Source: Saprospiraceae bacterium (GTDB taxonomy: Bacteria > Bacteroidota > Bacteroidia > Chitinophagales > Saprospiraceae). Taken from it: a stretch of 64,000 bases of DNA. The notes below the pieces were generated by a model. The model saw nothing but the letters and a program-made list of their open reading frames with translations. It had not been told where the DNA came from and did not search any database. Positions within the stretch are counted from its first letter, which is position 1, and each line of letters opens with the position of its first letter. Shown piece by piece: positions 24,212 to 32,934 of this stretch. A program made the translations under genes and the position numbers. Where the stretch lies: positions 1 to 64,000 of the forward strand of contig JAHBTW010000023.1 of assembly GCA_019638385.1 (NCBI GenBank), read 5' to 3'.

Positions 24212-25384
24212 ATGAAAAACATCATTCTCGTTTTCGCATGTATCCTCGCTTTCGGAGCGCTCCACGCACAGGGCATTCAGTTTGCAGAAGGCTCCTGGAA
24301 AGAAATTCTCGCGGAAGCCGGTCGTCAAAATAAAATCGTTTTTGTGGATGCCTATACCACCTGGTGCGGGCCGTGCAAAATGATGGATCGCAATACGTTT
24401 CCCAACAAAGAGGTCGGCGAATTTTTCAATGCCAATTTTATCAATGCCAAAATTGACATGGAAAAAGGCGAAGGTCCGGCCATTGCGCAGGAATATGGCG
24501 TGCGCGCCTACCCTTCTTTCCTGTTTGTAGATTCCGACGGCGCTCTGGTGCATCGCTCTTTGGGCTATCAGGAAGCCACTGCGTTTCTCAGCACCGGCAA
24601 AGCTGCTGCCGACCCCGAACGCCGCATGTCGAGCCTCAATGCCCGCTATGCTGCCGGCGACCGCAGCCCCGAATTCCTGCTCAAATATACCGAATCGCGC
24701 GCCGCTATGATGGACGGCAGCCACACACAGGTAGCAGAGGAGTACCTCAAGACACAAAAAGACTGGACGACAGAAGAGAACATGGAGTTCTTGTTTCAAT
24801 ACGCCGAAGACCCTAATTCTCCTATGTTCGATTTTTTGTTTAAAAACCGCGCGGCGTTCGAAGAAATGGTCGGCGAAGAAATGGTGCGCGGCAAAATACA
24901 GCAAGCCGCCTTCAGCGACGCAATGAAATCGCGCGATATAACAGCCGAAGAAGCTGTGGCAAAAATGGACGCCTTTTTCAAAGCTAAATGCCCCGATATC
25001 GCTCCCCGCCTCAGCGCCGAAACGGCCATGTCGGTATATCGCATGTCCGGCAATACCGACCTGTATGCCAAAACGGCCGTCAGCTATTACGAGCAATATC
25101 CTACCGACAATTATCTTGAACTCAACGAAGTAGCTTGGGCTTTCTTCGAAAACGTGGATGACAAAGCCATGCTTCAAAAAGCATTAGCCTGGGGATTGCA
25201 GTCCGTTAAAATCAGCGATGAGTATTTCAACAACGATACCGTAGCGGCGCTTTACTACAAGCTCGGCAACAAAAAGCAGGCTACGAAATACGCCAAAAAA
25301 GCCATCGCCATTGCTAAGAAAAATGGGGAAGATGCCACCGAAACCGAGGCACTGTTGCCCAAGATAAAAGCGATGAAAAAATAA
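24212..25384 (+). CDS. Exported thioredoxin-family protein with helical C-terminal region (copy 2)
   Basis: This 390-residue paralogue of the preceding protein has signal peptide 1-20 (ending GALHAQ), thioredoxin active site WCGPC at Cys52/Cys55, cis-Pro loop VRAYPSFLFVD and a TPR-like helical C-terminal half ending in a Lys-rich segment. Domain positions match copy 1 nearly residue for residue, while the C-terminal halves have diverged more, suggesting different partners. It is in an operon: 9 nt after copy 1 and 3 nt before thiL. It is probably periplasmic. Confidence 0.88.
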   Translation: MKNIILVFACILAFGALHAQGIQFAEGSWKEILAEAGRQNKIVFVDAYTTWCGPCKMMDRNTFPNKEVGEFFNANFINAKIDMEKGEGPAIAQEYGVRAYPSFLFVDSDGALVHRSLGYQEATAFLSTGKAAADPERRMSSLNARYAAGDRSPEFLLKYTESRAAMMDGSHTQVAEEYLKTQKDWTTEENMEFLFQYAEDPNSPMFDFLFKNRAAFEEMVGEEMVRGKIQQAAFSDAMKSRDITAEEAVAKMDAFFKAKCPDIAPRLSAETAMSVYRMSGNTDLYAKTAVSYYEQYPTDNYLELNEVAWAFFENVDDKAMLQKALAWGLQSVKISDEYFNNDTVAALYYKLGNKKQATKYAKKAIAIAKKNGEDATETEALLPKIKAMKK

Positions 25385-25387
25385 CCG

Positions 25388-26422
25388 ATGGCGGAACAAA
25401 CAACCCGCACCGACGTCAACACGCTCGGTGAGTTCGGACTTATCGAGCATCTTACCGGAAATTTCGAGGTAAAGAACAGTTCTTCACTAAAAGGTGTGGG
25501 CGATGATGCCGCCGTTATAGACAACGGCGGCTTCCTCACGCTTGTTTCTACCGACCTGCTCGTGGAGGGCATCCATTTTGATCTGATGTACTCCCCGCTC
25601 AAACACCTGGGATACAAAGCGGTAGTGGTGAATCTGTCGGATATTTATGCCATGAACGGCCGGCCCAAACAGGTGACGGTTTCCATTGCCATTTCCAACC
25701 GGTTTTCGGTAGAAGCGCTCGATGAATTGTACGCCGGCATCCGGGCGGCTTGCGAACACTACCAGGTGGACCTCGTGGGCGGCGACACCTCTTCCTCCAA
25801 CAAGGGCCTGCTCATCAGCGTGACGGCTATCGGACAGGGAGAACCCGGCAAAGTGGTTTATCGCAATACCGCTCGCGTGGGCGACCTCATTTGCATCACC
25901 GGCGATGTAGGCGCGGCCTATCTGGGCTTGCAGATTTTGGAACGGGAAAAACAACTCTTCCTCTCCAACGCCGCCATACAACCCGACCTCGAAGGTCAAA
26001 CCTATCTCATCGGGCGGCAACTCAAGCCCGAAGCCCGCAAGGATATGATAGAGATGTTTGCCCAACAGCAATTGATCCCGACGGCCATGATTGACATCTC
26101 CGACGGGGTGTCGTCCGATCTGACGCATATATGCCGGCAATCGGGCGTAGGCGCTTTTCTGGAAGAGAGCGGCGTGCCCATTCACCCCGATGCCCAGCAA
26201 ATGGCCATCAAGTTCGGCCTCGATCCCATCACCACCGCGCTCAGCGGCGGCGAGGACTACGAACTGCTCTTCACCATTGACCCCAACGATGTGGACAAGG
26301 TCAAATACCTGCCCGATATCTACATCGCGGGAGAGATCACACCCGCTGCCGACGGCATCCAACTGCACACCAAAGGCGGGAATATCCACCCGATTACGGC
26401 GCAGGGTTGGAAGCATTTTTAA
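25388..26422 (+). CDS. thiL: Thiamine-monophosphate kinase
   Basis: This 344-residue ThiL phosphorylates thiamine phosphate to the cofactor thiamine diphosphate using ATP. Typical blocks are present: KGVGDDAAVID (Mg-binding, about 35-45), STDLLVEGIHFDL, GDTSSSNKGLLISVTAIG and the C-terminal DISDGVSSDL and SGGEDYELLF. Length is normal. It follows the two thioredoxin genes with 3 nt spacing and is probably translated from the same mRNA, though no functional link is known. No TPP riboswitch was recognised upstream, and the other thiamine genes are elsewhere. Confidence 0.96.
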   Translation: MAEQTTRTDVNTLGEFGLIEHLTGNFEVKNSSSLKGVGDDAAVIDNGGFLTLVSTDLLVEGIHFDLMYSPLKHLGYKAVVVNLSDIYAMNGRPKQVTVSIAISNRFSVEALDELYAGIRAACEHYQVDLVGGDTSSSNKGLLISVTAIGQGEPGKVVYRNTARVGDLICITGDVGAAYLGLQILEREKQLFLSNAAIQPDLEGQTYLIGRQLKPEARKDMIEMFAQQQLIPTAMIDISDGVSSDLTHICRQSGVGAFLEESGVPIHPDAQQMAIKFGLDPITTALSGGEDYELLFTIDPNDVDKVKYLPDIYIAGEITPAADGIQLHTKGGNIHPITAQGWKHF

Positions 26423-26533
26423 AATCTTTGATAAGCATTGGTTTTTTAGATATATATAATATATTGCGCACTGAATCCTATTTTTCTTCACTTTAAAACC
26501 ACCTATTATGAAAATCAGAATTTTATTCCGAAA

Positions 26534-28087
26534 TTGCCCCCCCCCCTGTGGGCGATTATTCTCCTTTTGATGTACAGCCTTGAAAGCCGGGCGCAGGAAC
26601 CACCCTGCCTTTGCCCCGACCCGGATTTTAATGTGGTGATTGACCCTGTTATTTTTCCCAACGGCGCTACGCTTACACAACTGCAAGGCGCTTTCACTTT
26701 TTTTCAGGGTAATACCATGACAAACAACTGTTTGTCCATTCAAGGGCGCTTGATCATTGATAAAAACTTTGAAATTATTGGCGGAGAGGTCATCATGCAG
26801 CCCGGATCACTTCACACTTGGGGTGAACTTGTACTTTTAAACGCTGTCACCTCGCCCCAAAAGTGGCAGGGCAATCAATGGCTTGGGGTGGACGTAAACG
26901 ATCCCTCCAGTTTCGGCGCAAATTATGTGGGAGATATTTTAATGGCGCCCCTCTCAAAATTTACCACTCACACAAATATGCTTCCCTACCACCCCCAACA
27001 CGTCCTGGTCAATAATTCATTCCAAGCCCCGACGGATTGGTTTGATGATGATGACAGTCAAGACTTTTACCAATGCGACCCCATGGCCCCCGAAGAGGGC
27101 AATTCGGACGACGCCATTTCGATTTTTGCGATGTATGCCGAGGGTGGATTTGAATTGGCCGGCTACGGCAAGGGAGCGCAGTGGATGGCCGAGCGACACC
27201 TGTACCGCAACCTGAAAGCAACGCCTGCATTGCTCAGCGGCGCCATCCTGCCGCAGTTTTATTCCGACGCAGCAAGCGGGCCTATCGGTGCATTTTACGA
27301 CATAGAGCAGGGCATCGGCACGCTGGGCCAAATACCCGACTCGGTGAAGACGCTGTTGGAAACGCTGTATGAAGACGAGCAAACTTATACCGAAGCCTGG
27401 GAGGACGTAGAGCTGCTGATAGCCAATGCCGATTCCCTTCAATTGCCCGCGCTCGAACAAGAGCGTCAGGACATTGAAGATGATCTGGAGGAAGTGGCCC
27501 TCGCAATAGCCCAAATTTTGGAGGATGTGGAAGCCGATCGGCTGGCGCAGATACAAGATTTGCAAACGGACAATGCCGCCATAACGCCCGCCAATAACCC
27601 CGGCCACTATCTGAAATCGGTGAACGAGATATACTTAGATCATGCGGCAGATCACTCCGAATGGACTATGGCAGAACGGCTAACTTTAGACAGCATCGCC
27701 CTGCTGTGTCCCTCTGAAGGCGGCGATGCCGTGTATATAGCTCGCGCCATGCTTGGGCAATTGCATGGGGACGATTGTGTGGAATTGCCAGCCGCCTTTC
27801 AGGCGCCCGTTCCTCCTGTGCATACCACATTGGAAGAACCCGTTGCGGGTATTTATCCCAATCCGGGACACAACGAATTTTTCCTGAATGTGCCGGTTAC
27901 ACAGTCCGGGCAGGCAGAATTGCGACTATACTCCCTTACCGGGAAACAGGTACACAGAGTTATATTGCCAGCCGAAACGCGCAGTGAGTTGAACCTGTCT
28001 GTACTACCCGGCGGGTTGTATTTATATGAGGTATGGGGAGACGGCATGCGCTTAATGAACGGTAAGCTGAGCAAAATAAGTCAATAA
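26534..28087 (+). CDS. T9SS type A secreted protein, start interrupted by poly-C tract
   Basis: The readable frame (up to 517 residues from TTG 26534) encodes a hydrophobic signal core (LWAIILLLMYSLESRAQ), a body rich in acidic residues with a probable coiled coil around residues 290-345 (ERQDIEDDLEEVALAIAQIL), and a C-terminal T9SS sorting domain (GIYPNPGHNEFF onward). No enzyme motif was recognised. The natural start is almost certainly ATG 26508 (MKIRILFRN), which gives a charged n-region, but the run of 10 C at 26537-26546 puts it out of frame and it stops within 21 codons. Eight or eleven C would restore a complete signal peptide. Phase variation, a genuine frameshift mutation or a sequencing error are the alternatives. 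Confidence 0.7.
   Translation: MPPPLWAIILLLMYSLESRAQEPPCLCPDPDFNVVIDPVIFPNGATLTQLQGAFTFFQGNTMTNNCLSIQGRLIIDKNFEIIGGEVIMQPGSLHTWGELVLLNAVTSPQKWQGNQWLGVDVNDPSSFGANYVGDILMAPLSKFTTHTNMLPYHPQHVLVNNSFQAPTDWFDDDDSQDFYQCDPMAPEEGNSDDAISIFAMYAEGGFELAGYGKGAQWMAERHLYRNLKATPALLSGAILPQFYSDAASGPIGAFYDIEQGIGTLGQIPDSVKTLLETLYEDEQTYTEAWEDVELLIANADSLQLPALEQERQDIEDDLEEVALAIAQILEDVEADRLAQIQDLQTDNAAITPANNPGHYLKSVNEIYLDHAADHSEWTMAERLTLDSIALLCPSEGGDAVYIARAMLGQLHGDDCVELPAAFQAPVPPVHTTLEEPVAGIYPNPGHNEFFLNVPVTQSGQAELRLYSLTGKQVHRVILPAETRSELNLSVLPGGLYLYEVWGDGMRLMNGKLSKISQ
26537..26546 (+). repeat. Poly-C(10) tract at the 5' end of a secreted-protein gene
   Basis: Ten consecutive C lie ten codons after ATG 26508. With 10 C the ATG frame ends at a TGA near codon 21; with 8 or 11 C it joins the long downstream frame. 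Homopolymeric C tracts of this size are classical slipped-strand sites and also classical sequencing-error sites. Confidence 0.85.
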
Positions 28088-28099
28088 TTTCTAAACACT

Positions 28100-28136
28100 G
28101 CGAGGCATCTTATCCGAAAGCGGTAAGATGCCTCGC
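28100..28136 (+). terminator. Perfect 13-bp hairpin between T9SS cargo genes
   Basis: GCGAGGCATCTTA (28100-28112) is the exact reverse complement of TAAGATGCCTCGC (28124-28136), with an 11-nt loop. It starts 13 nt after the stop of the upstream cargo gene and ends 15 nt before the next ATG (28152). It is a likely transcription terminator or mRNA-stabilising stem, although only a weak T-rich stretch follows. Confidence 0.6.
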
Positions 28137-28151
28137 TCCATTTATATAGTT

Positions 28152-29693
28152 ATGAAAAAGATATTTCCACTTTTCGTAGTAGCTGTCTCCAGTGTTATGC
28201 TGCTACAAGCCCAACCCAAATACGATTGCTACTGGATGTTCGGCTACGGGTACAATAGTTCTTCGCCAATCCCCAAATACGGCCCATCTGTGATGGACTT
28301 TTGCGGCGATTCGTTACAGATGTACGAGATAGACCGCCCCATGAATTTCAGCTTCACCAATGCCTCCATGAGCGATGAGGCGGGCAATCTGTTGTTTTAC
28401 ACCAACGGCATTTACATTGCCAATGCGCAGCATGAACCTATGCTAAACGGCACGGGGCTTCACACGCCGGGTACTTCCGGCTTTGGGGAGGACGGCATTC
28501 CCGTTTCGCAGGGCGTGCTCATACTGCCCTGGCCGGAAAACCCAGGGAAATATGTTGTTTTTTACGGGCAGCTCATCTATCTTTATTTCAATATCACATG
28601 GCTTACCGTTGGCAACACCAATTTTGCCTATGCCGTAGTGGATATGAATGAAGAAGGCGGCTTGGGGGCTGTAGTGGATAAAAACGTCATTCTTTCATCA
28701 GACACCCTGAAATTGGGTAAAATAACAGCCACCCGCCATGCCAACGGCAGGGATTGGTGGATTGTGGTTTCTAAGTTTCACAGCCACGACATGCTGCGGT
28801 ATCTGCTCACGCCGGAAGGCATAGTGGATTATGGCGTATTTACTTTGGACATACTCATTAAAAAGGGAAACGGCCAGGCCGTTTTTTCGCCCGACGGGGC
28901 TTATTATGCAGACCTTTCGCTGCATGATTGGGGCGACAACTACATCACCTTCACCGCTTTCGATCGTTGCTCAGGCGAATTTACTGCTATGGGGCAGTAC
29001 CATTACACTGAAGAGGAGGCTTTGGCCGGGCTGGCCATATCGCCCAATTCGCGCTATGTATATAATTCCTCTTTGTATGAAATCCGGCAGTTCGACCTCT
29101 GGGCTGACAATGTTCCCGCCTCCGCAGACACCGTAGCTGTGTACGATGGGTACCGGGAAGTAATTCCGGGATTGACTGTTACTCTGCCCACTGTTTTTTA
29201 TTTGTCTCAATTGGCGCCCGACGGCAAGATATACATCGTATCGAGCAACACGGTGCGCTCCATGCACGTCATTGAGCAGCCCGATCTGCCGGGTGAAGCC
29301 TGCGATGTGCGGCAGCACAGCGTCCTACTGCCCAAGCTGAACAAAACCCTGCCCAATTTTCCCAACTACCGCCTCGGCGCGCTGGAGGGCAGTCCCTGCG
29401 ATACGCTTATGGTGTCGTCTGTATTGCCAGCAGAGCAGCGCGAGCCGCAGTTGTATCTGCTGCCCAATCCGGCACAGGATTTCTTTGTGTTGGCAGCCGA
29501 CGACCCGGGGCTTCCTGCGGGCAGCCTGTGCGTGTACAACGGCACGGGCCGGCTCTTGCAGCGGCACAACCTGCCGGCGGGCTTGCGCGAACACCGCTTC
29601 GACATCTCCGCCCTGCCCGCAGGCATGTATTATGTAAGCGTGGAGTACGGCGGGCAGGCGATCAAAACGATGAAGCTCGTGGTGATGAAGTGA
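28152..29693 (+). CDS. T9SS type A secreted protein, paralogue 1 of a tandem pair
   Basis: This 513-residue secreted protein has a signal peptide (1-20, ending MLLQAQ), a body with recurring DWWIVVSKF, AVFSPDGAYYADLS and LAISPNSRYVY motifs that suggest WD40/YVTN-like beta-propeller blades, and a C-terminal T9SS type A sorting domain (about 435-513, LLPNPAQDFF to the basic end). A QLAPDGKIYI motif precedes the sorting domain. The neighbouring downstream gene encodes a paralogue with the same order of motifs. Start ATG 28152 is used because the upstream in-frame ATG at 28128 lies inside the hairpin. Predicted surface or extracellular location; function unknown. Confidence 0.86.
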   Translation: MKKIFPLFVVAVSSVMLLQAQPKYDCYWMFGYGYNSSSPIPKYGPSVMDFCGDSLQMYEIDRPMNFSFTNASMSDEAGNLLFYTNGIYIANAQHEPMLNGTGLHTPGTSGFGEDGIPVSQGVLILPWPENPGKYVVFYGQLIYLYFNITWLTVGNTNFAYAVVDMNEEGGLGAVVDKNVILSSDTLKLGKITATRHANGRDWWIVVSKFHSHDMLRYLLTPEGIVDYGVFTLDILIKKGNGQAVFSPDGAYYADLSLHDWGDNYITFTAFDRCSGEFTAMGQYHYTEEEALAGLAISPNSRYVYNSSLYEIRQFDLWADNVPASADTVAVYDGYREVIPGLTVTLPTVFYLSQLAPDGKIYIVSSNTVRSMHVIEQPDLPGEACDVRQHSVLLPKLNKTLPNFPNYRLGALEGSPCDTLMVSSVLPAEQREPQLYLLPNPAQDFFVLAADDPGLPAGSLCVYNGTGRLLQRHNLPAGLREHRFDISALPAGMYYVSVEYGGQAIKTMKLVVMK

Positions 29694-29725
29694 ATTTAAT
29701 TCATTGATCTGAAATCAATTATCTC

Positions 29726-31246
29726 ATGAAAAAAACATTACTGCTTGCGCTTCTTTTTGGGAGCATGACGGTTGTATCGGCGCAGTCTAAGCAAGATTGC
29801 AATTGGCCGACCGGATTTTCCACTACCAACTTCGACCCGCTGTTCGGTACGGCCATCCTCTCCTTTTGTGAAGACTCATTGAGAATACTTGACGTTGGGC
29901 AGGCCATAAGTTTCTCCGGCGCCAATGCAGCCATGAGCGACCAGGATGGCAATCTGCTCTTTTATACCAACGGTATATCGGTAGCCAACGCCCAGCACCA
30001 AATCATGCCAAACGGCGACGGCCTTAGCCCGCAAGGCACATTTGGCTTTGAAGACATCGGGCTGCCGATTCCGCAAGGCGCATTGGCATTACCTCTTCCC
30101 GGCCATGAACATCAATTTGTCCTTTTTCATGAAGGCATCTCGTTTTCCGGTACCGGTTTGGCTGCTTCTCCGCTGTATTATTCTATGATAGATATGAGCT
30201 TGGACGGAGGGGCAGGCGACGTATTTGTCAAAAATGAGGTTTTGTCCAACAACATTTTTGACTACGGCAAGCTGACGGCTATCCGGCACGCCAACGGCAG
30301 AGATTGGTGGGTAATAGCTTATGAACATACATCGGACAGGCTGCGCCGGTTTTTATTAACCCCGGAGGGCATTACCGATGCAGGTTCTGCGCTTGAAGGC
30401 GCCGGGCTGCACCCGGGTGAGGGGCAGGCTGTGTTTTCGCCCGACGGCGCCTTGTATGCTCAAATATCTTTTTCTGTCTCAAATGCCGGACTGTTTGCCT
30501 ATATAGACATCTTGTCATTTGACCGCTGCACGGGCGAGTTTTCTATTCTGGAACAAATCGCCATTCCGGTGCCCACAGGAGGGTATTACGGAATCGCTTT
30601 TTCGCCCGATTCAAAACTCTTGTATGTTTCTCTGACCTTTATGATCATCCAGTTCGATGTGACGGCTGCCGATATATTCGCATCGAAGGACACCGTTGCC
30701 ATCACGGACGGGGTTTTTGTACCCGGTATTGAGGGCGATAGTTTTCCGGCTGTGTTTTCCTACGGTCAATTGGCTCCCGACGGAAAAATTTATTTCGGTA
30801 CAGATTTTTTGCCTTATTTCCATGTCATAGCGCATCCCGATACGCCCGGTGCAGGTTGCGAAGTCATTGAGCGGGCGGTTCAACTGCCTTATCTCAATAT
30901 GGCCGGCCCTAATTTTCCCAATTTCAATCTCGGCGTACTGCAGGGCAGCCCCTGCGACTCGATTATTTCGAGCAGCACAACCCATTGGCCGCTTGCGGAA
31001 ACAGAACCGCTGCACATCTTCCCTAATCCGGCGCATGGGCACTTTACCGTTGCGCTTACTGCTCCTGCTACCCGCCTGCGTTTATACGATAGCATGGGGC
31101 GGCAGGTACTTGTGCAATCGCTCACGGCGGGGCAACCGGAGCATCGCATCGCGCTACCGCCGGGCTTGCCGGCCGGGGTGTATGTGGCGGTGGCAGAGGG
31201 AAGCGAGGGGATGGTAGGGCGAGGGCGCGTAGTGGTGGTAAGGTAG
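29726..31246 (+). CDS. T9SS type A secreted protein, paralogue 2 of a tandem pair
   Basis: This 506-residue protein has a signal peptide (1-18, ending TVVSAQ), the same propeller-like motif order as its upstream paralogue (AMSDQDGNLLFYTNG, RHANGRDWWVIAYE, AVFSPDGALYAQIS, YGIAFSPDSKLLYVS, QLAPDGKIYFG) and a T9SS type A sorting domain from about 425 (HIFPNPAHGHFTV). It is 32 nt from the upstream gene, which points to duplication followed by divergence. Many Bacteroidota encode several such copies as surface-exposed proteins of unknown function. A heptad-repeat stretch follows the stop. Confidence 0.86.
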   Translation: MKKTLLLALLFGSMTVVSAQSKQDCNWPTGFSTTNFDPLFGTAILSFCEDSLRILDVGQAISFSGANAAMSDQDGNLLFYTNGISVANAQHQIMPNGDGLSPQGTFGFEDIGLPIPQGALALPLPGHEHQFVLFHEGISFSGTGLAASPLYYSMIDMSLDGGAGDVFVKNEVLSNNIFDYGKLTAIRHANGRDWWVIAYEHTSDRLRRFLLTPEGITDAGSALEGAGLHPGEGQAVFSPDGALYAQISFSVSNAGLFAYIDILSFDRCTGEFSILEQIAIPVPTGGYYGIAFSPDSKLLYVSLTFMIIQFDVTAADIFASKDTVAITDGVFVPGIEGDSFPAVFSYGQLAPDGKIYFGTDFLPYFHVIAHPDTPGAGCEVIERAVQLPYLNMAGPNFPNFNLGVLQGSPCDSIISSSTTHWPLAETEPLHIFPNPAHGHFTVALTAPATRLRLYDSMGRQVLVQSLTAGQPEHRIALPPGLPAGVYVAVAEGSEGMVGRGRVVVVR

Positions 31247-31261
31247 AAGGTCGTCTCATTA

Positions 31262-31294
31262 GGAATTGAGAATTGAACATTGGGAATGAACATT
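31262..31294. repeat. Heptad-repeat spacer, GGAATTG type
   Basis: Consecutive 7-mers ggaattg, agaattg and aacattg (31262-31282), then a 6-nt ggaatg and aacattt, lie 15 nt after the T9SS gene stop. It is a short, degenerate member of the 7-nt-period spacer family. Confidence 0.55.
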
Positions 31295-31310
31295 TCTGAG
31301 CTGCTTTTTC

Positions 31311-31318
31311 TACTTTTG
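31311..31318 (+). promoter_or_regulatory. -7 element of the M28 peptidase gene
   Basis: TACTTTTG matches TAnnTTTG and lies 32 nt before the ATG at 31351. No TTG at the standard spacing. Confidence 0.5.
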
Positions 31319-31350
31319 CGGAAAGCTATCATTGACGAGCCAACCGAATC

Positions 31351-32346
31351 ATGCGCATATTCTCCATCTTCTCCATTATCCCGGCCATAGCCGGCCTGCT
31401 CCTGCTCGCCGCCTGCAAATCCGACAAGCCATCGGAAAAAACGCCGGAAGCGCCCACCGTACAAGCGCCCCGATTTGATCGGGATTCTGCATATTCCTTT
31501 GTGGCACAACAGGTGGCATTCGGCCCTCGCGTACCCAATACGGCGGCGCACCGGGCTTGTAAAGACTGGTATGTGGAGCGTTTCAATGCCTACGACGCTA
31601 CCGTGATCGAACAGGCGTTTCAACCCAAAGCCTATACCGGGGAAGTGCTTCAGGCCACCAATGTCATAGCCCGCTACAACCCGGCGGCTACCAAACGCAT
31701 CGTGTTGGCGGCCCACTGGGATTCGCGGCCCTTTGCCGATTCTCCGCTCAATACCGAACGCACCAAAGACCCCGTACTCGGCGCCGACGACGGCGCCAGC
31801 GGCGTAGGGGTGTTGTTGGAAATTGCTCGCCAATTGCAAAACCAACCGCTGCAAAGCATCGGCGTGGACCTCGTGCTCTTCGATGCGGAGGACTACGGAG
31901 AAATGGGCGGCAACAACGATCAATCCTGGGGCATGGGCGCGCAACACTGGTCGCGCAATCTGCATGTAAGCGCCAATCAGATCAAATACGGCATCCTGCT
32001 CGACATGGTCGGCGCAAAAGGCGCCCGCTTCGCCCGCGAGCGCATCTCTATGCAATACGCCCCGCAGGTGGTGGACAAAGTGTGGAAACTCGCTCAGGGC
32101 CTCGGCTACGGCAATTATTTTGTGGATGACGACGGCGGTGCGGTCATGGACGATCACTATTTCGTCAATACCATAGCCGGCGTGAAAATGATTGACATCA
32201 TCAACCGGCCGGGCACTACCGATACCGGTTTCGGCGCCTACTGGCATACCCACGACGACAACATGGATATCATAGATGCACGCACACTCCGCGCTGTGGG
32301 GCAAGTACTACTGGAATTGCTGTATCAGGAAGACGGCGGGAATTGA
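31351..32346 (+). CDS. M28-family glutaminyl-peptide cyclotransferase-like lipoprotein
   Basis: This 331-residue lipoprotein (lipobox LLAAC, Cys22) has an M28 zinc hydrolase fold. Metal ligands fit glutaminyl cyclases: AAHWDSRPF (about 121-129), the GADDGASG Asp (146/147), LFDAEDYGE (Glu180) and a late WHTHDDNMD His. Single-zinc M28 glutaminyl cyclases convert N-terminal Gln to pyroglutamate, and Bacteroidota use them on exported proteins whose signal cleavage exposes Gln, which is the case for several AQ-type signal peptides in this window. An aminopeptidase role is the alternative. It ends three nt from the convergent nadD stop. Confidence 0.85.
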   Translation: MRIFSIFSIIPAIAGLLLLAACKSDKPSEKTPEAPTVQAPRFDRDSAYSFVAQQVAFGPRVPNTAAHRACKDWYVERFNAYDATVIEQAFQPKAYTGEVLQATNVIARYNPAATKRIVLAAHWDSRPFADSPLNTERTKDPVLGADDGASGVGVLLEIARQLQNQPLQSIGVDLVLFDAEDYGEMGGNNDQSWGMGAQHWSRNLHVSANQIKYGILLDMVGAKGARFARERISMQYAPQVVDKVWKLAQGLGYGNYFVDDDGGAVMDDHYFVNTIAGVKMIDIINRPGTTDTGFGAYWHTHDDNMDIIDARTLRAVGQVLLELLYQEDGGN

Positions 32347-32349
32347 TAT

Positions 32350-32934
32350 TTACCGGCGGTATAAATTGCCGGAATCCAAATAATCAAACACGGCAGGCGG
32401 CACCAGATACTTCACAGACTTCCCTGCCCGGATACAATCGCGAATATAGCTGGCCGAAAGGTACATCATGGGCGCATCGAACAGGCGCACATTCGGGTGC
32501 TGCTCCAAATCTGCCGGAGCGGCATCGGGCCGCCGATAGACATACAACTCGTAATCGCGCAGAATCAACTCGTAGTTTTTCCACTTATGGAGCGTGGCTA
32601 AGTTGTCGCTGCCCATAATAAGCGCAAACGCCCGTTCCGGGTAGCGCTCTTTGAGATGCGTGAGCGTATCAATGGTGTAAGATGGTTGCGGCAGTCCGAA
32701 CTCGATGTCGGAAGCGCGTAGCAGCGGGTTGTCGCCGATGGCGAGGCGCACCAAATGCAGGCGATCGCGGTCGCGGGCGAGGCTCTGCTTGGCTTTGAGC
32801 GGATTGTGCGGCGACACCACAAACCACACCTGTCGCAGATCGGTTTGCGTCGCCATATAGTTGGCAATGATGAGATGTCCGATGTGTACCGGATTGAAAG
32901 AGCCGAAGAACAGACCTGTTTTTTCGGGCATCAT
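32350..32934 (-). CDS. nadD: Nicotinate-nucleotide adenylyltransferase
   Basis: This 194-residue NadD adenylates nicotinate mononucleotide to deamido-NAD. The nucleotidyltransferase signature GLFFGSFNPVHIGHLIIA (HxGH at about residues 17-20), the IDTLTHLKERYP block and the ISASYIR-like YLSASYIRDCIRAGKSV segment are present; length is normal. The ATG shares one base with the stop of the upstream lipoprotein gene (TGATG), so translation is probably coupled. A second ATG three bases later is equally plausible. It complements nadC found elsewhere in the window. Confidence 0.95.
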   Translation of the reverse strand: MMPEKTGLFFGSFNPVHIGHLIIANYMATQTDLRQVWFVVSPHNPLKAKQSLARDRDRLHLVRLAIGDNPLLRASDIEFGLPQPSYTIDTLTHLKERYPERAFALIMGSDNLATLHKWKNYELILRDYELYVYRRPDAAPADLEQHPNVRLFDAPMMYLSASYIRDCIRAGKSVKYLVPPAVFDYLDSGNLYRR

